In this document: positions 1 through 5,284 of the stretch, in pieces
How positions within the stretch are numbered: position 1 is the stretch's first letter
How the letters are laid out: each line of letters begins with the position of its first letter
Origin: Globobulimina sp.
Taxonomy: Eukaryota; Foraminifera; Rotaliida
DNA: 6,937 nt
Assembly: GCA_003354225.1 (NCBI GenBank)
Contig: PIVH01000215.1
Coordinates: 1 to 6,937 of the forward strand
Direction: 5' to 3'
Made by a program: the position numbers and the translations under genes
The notes under the pieces: model-generated
Told to the model about the DNA's origin: nothing
What the model saw: only the letters and a program-made list of their open reading frames with translations
Databases searched by the model: none

Positions 1-55
1 CAAACAAAACCTAATATTTTAAAAGGCTTTTTATTATTCCACTGCCAAATGAGGT

Positions 56-107
56 TTTATACAACCAAACACAACACAACATATAATAACCATAATAATA
101 TTCGAAT
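56..107 (+). repeat. Left terminal inverted repeat candidate
   Basis: The segment contains TTTATAC (56-62), then an ACAAC-rich stretch of about 20 bases, then ATAATAACCATAATA (83-97) and ATTCGAAT. The reverse complement of 4873-4909 has the same blocks in the same order but lacks the ACAAC-rich insert. The match is imperfect, and the exact terminal base is unknown. Confidence 0.5.
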
Positions 108-108
108 T

Positions 109-575
109 AATAAATACGGGTCTATGAACGCACCGTTTACCGCAAAATCCACCCATAAATAAATACGGTGTTTATGTACACACCGTTTACCGCCAAAATC
201 CACCCATAAATTAATACGGTGACTATGTACGTCGACCGTTTAACGCCCAAATCCTCCATAAATTAATACGGTGACTATGTACGTCCACCGTTTAACGCCC
301 AAATCCTCCATAAATTAATACGGTACTATGTACGTCCACCGTTAACGCCCAAATCCTCCATAAATTAATACGGTGACTATGTACGTCCACCGTTTACCGC
401 CAAAAACATCCATAAAATAATACGGTGACTATGTACGTCCACCGTTTACCGCCAAAATGCTCCATAAAATAATACGGTGACTATCCACACACCGTTTACC
501 TCCAAAATCGCCCATAAATAAATACCATAAATAAGTCCGGTGTCTATTTACACACCGTTTACCACCGAACTAATG
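109..575 (+). repeat. Left subterminal array of nine ~52-bp units with CCGTTT (AAACGG on the minus strand)
   Basis: Nine units begin with CGGTG or a variant at about 117, 166, 217, 269, 321, 371, 423, 475 and 538, so the spacing is 49-52 bp except for a final 63 bp. A typical unit is ACGGTGACTATGTACGTC, then CACCGTTTA, then a CGCC-AAA spacer ending in CCATAAATTAAT. ACGGTG and CACCGT are complementary and could form a 6-bp stem. CCGTTT, the complement of AAACGG, occurs in eight units at 133, 183, 236, 288, 390, 442, 492 and 555; the ninth, near 339, reads CCGTTA. AAACGG is the known binding hexamer of maize Ac transposase, so the array is a likely transposase binding region. The units are CpG-rich compared with the surrounding DNA. 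Confidence 0.9.
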
Positions 576-810
576 TTTCATTATCTCAAGTTTAAAAAGA
601 TTAGTAAAGTTGTTTTGCAATCTCAAGCTTAATGTTAACTCCGTAATAAAAGAAACAGAAATAAAATAATATTGAAACTATAAATAAAAGAAACTAAAAT
701 GAAATAATTTTGAATTAATTGAAAGGAAATAAAATGAAATAAAATAATATCGAAAGTTAAAAAAATGAATAAAATAATTTTGAAAGTAAAGAAAATGAAA
801 TAAAATGTAT
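576..810. repeat. A-rich degenerate tandem repeats, noncoding
   Basis: From about 655 to 806 the plus strand consists of loosely repeated AATGAAATAAAATAATATTG-like blocks separated by GAAA or AAAGAAA. It lies between the left array and the 3' end of the transposase gene. No open frame or RNA gene is apparent, and 576-654 shows nothing recognisable. It may be simple-sequence filler or the transposase 3' untranslated region. Confidence 0.6.
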
Positions 811-815
811 TTATT
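810..815 (-). terminator. AATAAA polyadenylation signal overlapping the transposase stop codon
   Basis: On the minus strand the gene ends CAA-TAA-ATA, so the hexamer AATAAA includes the stop codon. If it is used, the 3' untranslated region would be very short. This is a sequence match only, and such matches are common in AT-rich DNA. Confidence 0.35.
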
Positions 816-2979
816 GAAATCGTTTTAACATATTATGGTTATTAACAGTATATATTAGTTTACATAATTTATTGAAACCAATGGATGCTCTCTGTGCCCT
901 ATGTATTTGTTTAATTGATGTAAAACTCTGCTCAACACATTCAATTCCTGTTGGCAGTTTACATAGTTTCAATGCCCATTTTGCTATTATCAATAACGAA
1001 TTATTACTTTCACCAAATCTGCATTTTAAATTATCCCAATACGTTTTATTGAATTCCCATGGACTTTCTGGTGAATTTACAAAAAATTCCATTCCATTAC
1101 TGTTTAATTGCACAGCACCATTTTTATATATTCCTCGTATTTGTCGATAATTAAAATATTCTTTCTCAAATTGTGTATATAGTGAATCATTATTTATTTT
1201 ATTTTTCATTAAAACTAAAAATGTATCCACTGAATTATTACGAATAAATTTTCGACAACGAACATATCGAACGTCTAACATATATGACATAAAATGAACA
1301 TCATCGTATATTAAATCCCAGGCATAAAATAAATCATTTATTATTGAATTTTCTTTTGGTGTTCTTGAGGCGGAATAATAATTAAAATATTCCAATATTT
1401 TTATCCAATTATAATAAACCGTTGAAAGTGATGCATTTTCTATTTATTTTTATTTAAATTTGGTGATATATATGTTAAGAAATATAATTATAAATACTAA
1501 CCTTGAAATGTTTTATTGATGATATGGAATTCTGTGACATCTTTGAACATAATATTTACTTTATCCCAATGGTTCCAGTTTCGAATAATATCTGTATTTT
1601 TCTGTGAAATATATCCTTTCCAATCATCATTTGTTGTAGCTTCCTGTAAGCCAGCTCTCAACTTAGTTTGTTGTTTTAACTGATCAAATCTTGAATCCCA
1701 TCGAGTAATTCCTGGATCTGCGATTCCAACACGCTTTTCTGAGCCAGCACCGCTGTCAATTTGTATTCTTTGCCGTATTTTATCATTTTTAATTGCAGCT
1801 TGTACACTGTCAACATCTTCTAATACTTTTTTATTTTCATTAATTTTAAAATATCTACCTAATGCAATTTGTAAACCATGCGAACCACAGCCAGGTTTTA
1901 CGCCTCCTGTTTTATTTTTATACTCTTTACGCATTGATACCATGGTAGCCTCGTTATCTGTTACTAATGCAATATCATTAAATTGTGCATCTATTTTTTT
2001 TAAATCTTTTTTTATAATATTTAATTTTTCATAATGTTGTTGAGCACCAAAAAAAGCTTGACCATTATGTCCAGAGACATCAACAACTAAAGGATATGGA
2101 TTATTGATTGTAGTTAATATCACAGGTTGCTTGCAACGATCGCTGCTGCCATCATAACACATAGCCCATTCATGCTCGTCTGAATTTCTGATCACCTATA
2201 AAAAATAGTCAGGATCACACATCAAAATCAAAATTGAAAAAATAAAAAAATATAAAAAGAATCGAACGTACATTATCTACAGACGTTTTAATATCATCAT
2301 ATAAATTATCCAACAACCTTCCGCCTGTTAAACTGCGCCCTGGCATGGCATATCCAGGACAAATATAACGGAACAATTCTTTAAATTCAACCTCTTCAAC
2401 AATATTAAATTCGTGGTTATTAAAAACAACCCACTTTTCAATCAATTTATCAATCATTCTTGAATGTTGATCAGATATTTTTTGCGGAAAAGGCGAGGGT
2501 GGATCGAGTTGCATTGGTTGGGTATGAACGTGGTTGTTGTTGCTATTATTGTAGTTATGATTATTGTGGTTATGATTGTTGTTTTTGTTTGACTGAAAAT
2601 TAATATCGCAACTAATTCCATTTAATGATGGTAAGTGCATAATTTCAGTTTGGGCATTTTCTTTGTCACTTTCTTCTAATTTTCGTTTCTTATTTTTTCG
2701 GTTAGTGATACGTAATTTTTCCTGTCGAGCTATATTTATTGCAGTGCTATCATCTTTAAACTGTTCACAATATAAAATATGATTACACAATGTTGGAATA
2801 TCTGCACTTCTGGACAGTTCACATTTTTTGCAGCGGGCTATAGTGGATACTTTCCTGATCTCCGTTTTTTCAATGTCGGAATAATAAATACGTTGAAAAC
2901 GATCAAAATATGCCCAAATATCGTTTCCTTTACGCCCTACACGATTATTAAATGGTTTTGCTTTTTCTGTTGTTGCCAT
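811..2979 (-). CDS. hAT-family transposase, BED zinc finger type, three exons
   Basis: This is a cut-and-paste transposase acting in the nucleus on the element's own ends. Exons are 2979-2272, 2195-1502 and 1439-811; joined in frame they give 676 residues, a usual length for the superfamily. Visible in order: BED finger with W22 and C50, C53, H67, C71; a basic NLS-like stretch around 93-101; an Asn/His-rich tract at 131-150; a DUF659-like region from about 175 with the PGY..PGR motif near 208; and the RNase-H-like core. Probable catalytic residues are D251 (CYDGSSD), D316 (LVTDNEATM) and E637 (ECVEQSF). C339/H342 (CGSH) and W402 (TRWDSRFD) are further hAT hallmarks. The C-terminal dimerisation domain covers about 595-670, including LLIIAKWALKLCKLPTG. 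The ATG at 2979 is chosen because it precedes the finger and lies 74 nt from the divergent gene. No disabling change is visible, so the gene may be active. Confidence 0.93.
1440..1501 (-). other. Transposase intron 2 (62 nt, GT-AG)
   Basis: The donor is CAAG|GTTAGT at 1501 and the acceptor AAATAG| ends at 1440. Removing it joins exon 2 (phase 1) to a frame encoding ENASLSTVYYNW, which continues smoothly into the C-terminal domain. Without splicing the frame stops at 1497. Confidence 0.85.
2196..2271 (-). other. Transposase intron 1 (76 nt, GT-AG)
   Basis: The donor GATAAT|GTACGT starts at 2271 and the acceptor TTTTTATAG| ends at 2196, with a branch-point-like CTGAC about 15 nt before the acceptor. 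It is a phase 0 intron. Splicing gives VDN-VIRNSDEHEW across the junction, which fits the hAT core. Reading through gives a Phe-rich tail and a stop. Confidence 0.88.
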
Positions 2980-3052
2980 TGGTTAAGGTGATTGTTTGTG
3001 ATTCAATGACTAGTTACATTTAAAGTTTTTTTAAAATAGTCCACCAGAAAAA
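2980..3052. promoter_or_regulatory. Divergent promoter region shared by the transposase and the BED-finger gene
   Basis: Only 73 bases separate the two opposed start codons, so both genes must share this spacer or use promoter elements inside each other. An A/T-rich core with TTTAAA-like runs lies near 3019-3037. No AAACGG hexamer is present here. No defined TATA box or initiator can be assigned with confidence. Confidence 0.5.
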
Positions 3053-3378
3053 ATGTCAACAATTTGTTGGAGTATGAAATTACGAGAACGTTCGGTAACT
3101 CGACGCAAAAGAAAATTAATCAGTGACTTTTTTACATTATATACAATCAGTGCAGTTTGCAGTTCGACTGGTTATATTTTACCAGATATACCAACAAAAG
3201 AAAAAGCTGTTTGCGTGAACTGTAAAGTAATGTTAAACGCAACAGGCATGTTTTTTATTTATTGCTATGTATTATTGCTTACATTCACATGTTACATAAT
3301 TAAATTTTAGATATGACGTTAACTGCGCACTTTGAAAAGTGTTTTTGTAAACATCATCAAATCAAAAAAAGAAATTAA
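3053..3378 (+). CDS. Small stand-alone BED-type zinc-finger protein, two exons
   Basis: The first exon is 3053-3245. The frame can continue to a stop at 3308-3310, but splicing out 3246-3310 with a GC donor and AG acceptor joins it to 3311-3378, giving 86 residues. The spliced protein has C54-x2-C57-x13-H71-x3-C75. This is exactly the spacing of the transposase finger (C50, C53, H67, C71), with an aromatic FF upstream and a basic N-terminus (RRKRK at 17-21). The unspliced product would lose the His and the last Cys and end in a hydrophobic tail. The likely role is DNA binding without catalysis, perhaps on the element's own AAACGG sites as a regulator; that role is inference. It is transcribed divergently from the transposase. 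The main uncertainty is the noncanonical splice donor. Confidence 0.62.
3246..3310 (+). other. GC-AG intron in the BED-finger gene (65 nt)
   Basis: The proposed donor is ACAG|GCATGT and the acceptor AATTTTAG|AT. It falls inside the finger loop after residue 64, in phase 1. Its length matches the transposase introns. Its main support is that it restores the 13-residue Cys-to-His loop; the nearby GT donors I tried either remove the second Cys or hit a stop. Confidence 0.55.
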
Positions 3379-3383
3379 ATAAA
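3378..3383 (+). terminator. AATAAA polyadenylation signal overlapping the BED-gene stop codon
   Basis: The stop TAA at 3376-3378 runs directly into AATAAA, as also happens in the transposase gene. The next start codon is only 78 nt further on, so a signal here would be needed to separate the two plus-strand transcripts. This is motif-level evidence only. Confidence 0.4.
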
Positions 3384-3461
3384 AACACTTTAAGTGCACA
3401 AGAAAGAAAATATTTTGCTATTTTGTGCTCATTTAAGTTATTAGATTTGGTATTATGTGGA

Positions 3462-4073
3462 ATGATACGTGAGTTTAATGTATTTAGTGTGGCAGATATT
3501 GTAAGGTTGATTACCAAATTTATAATTTGCGGTGATAAATGGCGTCATTCAGTCCCAGAATATTCCAGATGTAATGCCATAAAATTAAATAAAAAACAAA
3601 CGTTTATTTTAAAAAAAAAATGGTCGTACTCCCACCCAACATTTGCATTAGGAACAGTAGTTGCGGATTATTCTGAAAATAAAGAGGCAGTTTGGGAGTG
3701 GAAGGTTGTTGTTAGAAAAACATTAATTGCACGCCCACAAAGTGACGCATTGACCGGTATTTATATTGGATTAAAATCTATAAATGATCCACAATATATT
3801 CATTTATCACATCCATGGTATCATTCAAGTATTGGCGCGTATGTGCCAGGGTGGGCTGCTGCTGATTGTGAAACAAATAAAATAGAATTATTAAGTGGTG
3901 ATTTGATTACAATAACACTTAACATGATAACTAAAACCATTATTTATAAGGTTAATAATAAAAATATTAAAATATACACCAAAATTCCAGTTGTTAAACA
4001 ACAATTTATTCTCTTTGCTGTTTTACAAGAATTGAACACTGGCGTTCAAATTTTATCATGTTCCTCCTCTTAA
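3462..4073 (+). CDS. SPRY-like domain protein, transposon cargo
   Basis: A single-exon frame of 203 residues. The ATG at 3462 is chosen because the frame upstream offers only a TTG at 3423 and an AAG acceptor-like site at 3437. Residues 5-21 (FNVFSVADIVRLITKFI) form a probable amphipathic helix. The rest looks beta-rich and SPRY/B30.2-like: WEWKVVV at 78-84, GIYIGL at 99-104, SSIGAYVPGW at 122-131, SGDLITITLN with IIYKVNN across about 145-166, and LFAVLQ near 184. In SPRY proteins the G-D-hydrophobic strand followed by a turn and an F/Y-x-x-N-G-like motif is typical. Such domains bind protein partners, so a regulatory or targeting role is possible, but no substrate can be named. It lies 83 nt after the BED gene in the same direction. 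I see no signal peptide and no membrane segment. It could also be an uncharacterised beta-sandwich family. Confidence 0.72.
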   Translation: MIREFNVFSVADIVRLITKFIICGDKWRHSVPEYSRCNAIKLNKKQTFILKKKWSYSHPTFALGTVVADYSENKEAVWEWKVVVRKTLIARPQSDALTGIYIGLKSINDPQYIHLSHPWYHSSIGAYVPGWAAADCETNKIELLSGDLITITLNMITKTIIYKVNNKNIKIYTKIPVVKQQFILFAVLQELNTGVQILSCSSS

Positions 4074-4544
4074 ATACAAAATATTGGGATTCGAATATTG
4101 CTGACGATGATGCCATAAAAACGTATTCTTTATAAACGTTTCCATTCCATTATGATTTTATTTTCTATCTTTCTTCTTTTAATTTTATTCTATTCTTTCT
4201 TTACTTAGATCTTTCTATTTGAGTGATTTTATGTGTTTGAGTGATTTTATTTTTGTTTGTAATGTTCTTTCCAAATGCATCTTTTTATTTAGTTAGTCAT
4301 TTTTGAAGTTACTTAGTCTTCGACAATCAGCATTTTTCGATGGCACACAAGGTTCGTATCTATCATAAAATGAATGATCTATAGTTACAAAACAATTATA
4401 CAGATTCTTAAACGTAAATGGATTTATTTAATGGAAATGGATTTATTTATGGTAATTTTAACAGAAAATATGTTTATGGTAATTTTATAAGGCTGTAATG
4501 GATTTATTTATGGATGATACACTGCCATCGCAGCATTATTATAT
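4074..4544. repeat. AT-rich noncoding spacer with short tandem repeats
   Basis: No gene is visible here. It holds two copies of TTTGAGTGATTTTAT (4218-4232, 4236-4250), three copies of ATGGATTTATTTA (4418, 4437, 4498) and two of TTTATGGTAATTTTA (4446, 4473). The T-rich 4150-4260 stretch is loosely complementary in composition to the A-rich repeats at 655-806 on the other side. It probably contains the 3' untranslated region of the SPRY-like gene; no AATAAA follows its stop closely. Confidence 0.6.
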
Positions 4545-4870
4545 TTGTGGTAAACGGTGGACGTACATAGTCACCGTGTTAATTTATGAAGGATTTGGGC
4601 GTTAAACGGTCGACGTACATAGTCACCGTATTATTTTATGAAGGATTTGGGCGTTAAACGGTCGTACATAGTCACCGTATTAATTTATGGATGTTTTTGG
4701 CGGTAAACGGTGGACGTACATAGTCACCGTATTATTTTATGGAGCATTTTGGCGGTAAACGGTGTGTGGATAGACACCGGACTTATTTATGGTATTTATG
4801 GGTGATTTTGGTGCCAAACGGTGTGAATAGACACCGTATTTATTTATGGATGATTTTGGTGCCATTACTG
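4545..4870 (-). repeat. Right subterminal array of six ~52-bp units with AAACGG
   Basis: The units are reverse complements of the left-array units. CACCG starts lie at about 4572, 4624, 4673, 4725, 4775 and 4832, with spacing 49-57 bp. AAACGG occurs in every unit at 4552, 4604, 4656, 4705, 4757 and 4816. Each unit also has complementary ACGGT(G) and (C)ACCGT halves around the CGTACATAG segment. By analogy with Ac subterminal AAACGG repeats, this is the likely right-end transposase binding region. Confidence 0.9.
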
Positions 4871-4872
4871 CA

Positions 4873-4909
4873 TATTATTCGCATATATTATGGTTATTAT
4901 GTGTATAAA
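4873..4909 (-). repeat. Right terminal inverted repeat candidate
   Basis: ATTATTCGCAT, TATTATGGTTATTAT (4886-4900) and GTATAAA (4903-4909) match the left end in inverted orientation with small gaps. GGTTATTATG is repeated 24 bp further out at 4916-4925, so the true end could lie slightly beyond 4909. Confidence 0.5.
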
Positions 4910-4978
4910 TGTGCTGGTTATTATGCGCATGGACATATGGAAGGAAAAATGATGTATTTATATGATTGCTTTTGGTGT

Positions 4979-5018
4979 TTTTCTAATATTTGTCTATCAC
5001 TTTTCTGATATTAGAAAA
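4979..5018. repeat. Perfect 11-bp inverted repeat just outside the element
   Basis: TTTTCTAATAT at 4979-4989 pairs with ATATTAGAAAA at 5008-5018 across an 18-base loop. Two further 7-bp pairs overlap it: TTTGTCT with AGACAAA (4989, 5024) and TTCTGAT with ATCAGAA (5003, 5032). The rest of 5019-5170 is degenerate GAAAATGATCAGAAAA-like repeats with many stops in all frames. It may be a decayed repeat or a hairpin terminator-like structure; its role is unknown. Confidence 0.5.
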
Positions 5019-5284
5019 TGATTAGACAAAGATCAGAATATCACCAGAAAACAATTTGAATTTGAAAATGATCTGTAAATGTTCGAAAATGATCAGAAAA
5101 ACGATTTCCTCTGAAAATAATTCTAATATCATTTTATGCCCAGAAAACAGTCAGAAAACGTTTTTCTAAGTCAGACTTTGAAAATGCTGCAGCTTTGCCC
5201 TCGCCACCTTCACAGTGTCTTTACGATGCAAAAATCAGTCTCGTTCATTGTGAAATAGAAACACATCTTAAATGTACGGAAAGA

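Larger units (their letters stand above)
56..4909. mobile_element. hAT-superfamily DNA transposon with three genes (boundaries approximate)
   Basis: The element is defined by a full-length hAT transposase gene on the minus strand lying between two subterminal repeat arrays whose units are in opposite orientation. Outside the arrays are short related sequences in inverted orientation: TTTATAC at 56-62 against GTATAAA at 4903-4909, and ATAATAACCATAATA at 83-97 against its complement at 4886-4900. The element is about 4.85 kb. Besides the transposase it carries a small BED-finger gene and a SPRY-like gene. Both ends are estimates, because I could not find the 8-bp target-site duplication that hAT insertions normally leave. 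The first 55 bases hold no recognisable feature. That this is an hAT element is close to certain; that the two plus-strand genes travel with it is inferred from their position between the arrays. Confidence 0.8.

Noticed and set aside
109-575. CRISPR-like array
   Set aside because: The units are repeats throughout with no unique spacers, lie at transposon ends, and are mirrored on the far side of a eukaryotic transposase.
872-1150. 92-residue plus-strand open frame
   Set aside because: It is antisense to the third transposase exon, whose product matches the hAT dimerisation domain.
2779-2991. 70-residue plus-strand open frame
   Set aside because: It is antisense to the BED-finger exon of the transposase and crosses the divergent promoter.
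3311-3461. Possible fusion of the BED-finger gene to the SPRY-like gene by a further intron
   Set aside because: The acceptors near 3394 and 3437 do not keep frame with the donors available in 3311-3378. The first leads to a stop and the second needs a phase 0 donor, which is absent. A stop with an AATAAA overlap also separates them.
39-4527. CACTGCCA at 40-47 and 4520-4527 as a direct duplication flanking the element
   Set aside because: The second copy lies inside the right array, so it cannot be a target-site duplication of the whole element. An 8-bp match over 4.5 kb can occur by chance.
4739-5008. 89-residue plus-strand open frame over the right array
   Set aside because: It is a translation of the tandem repeat units and the terminal repeat. 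The repeated RHRTYLW-like blocks follow the DNA repeat, and there is no sign of coding constraint.
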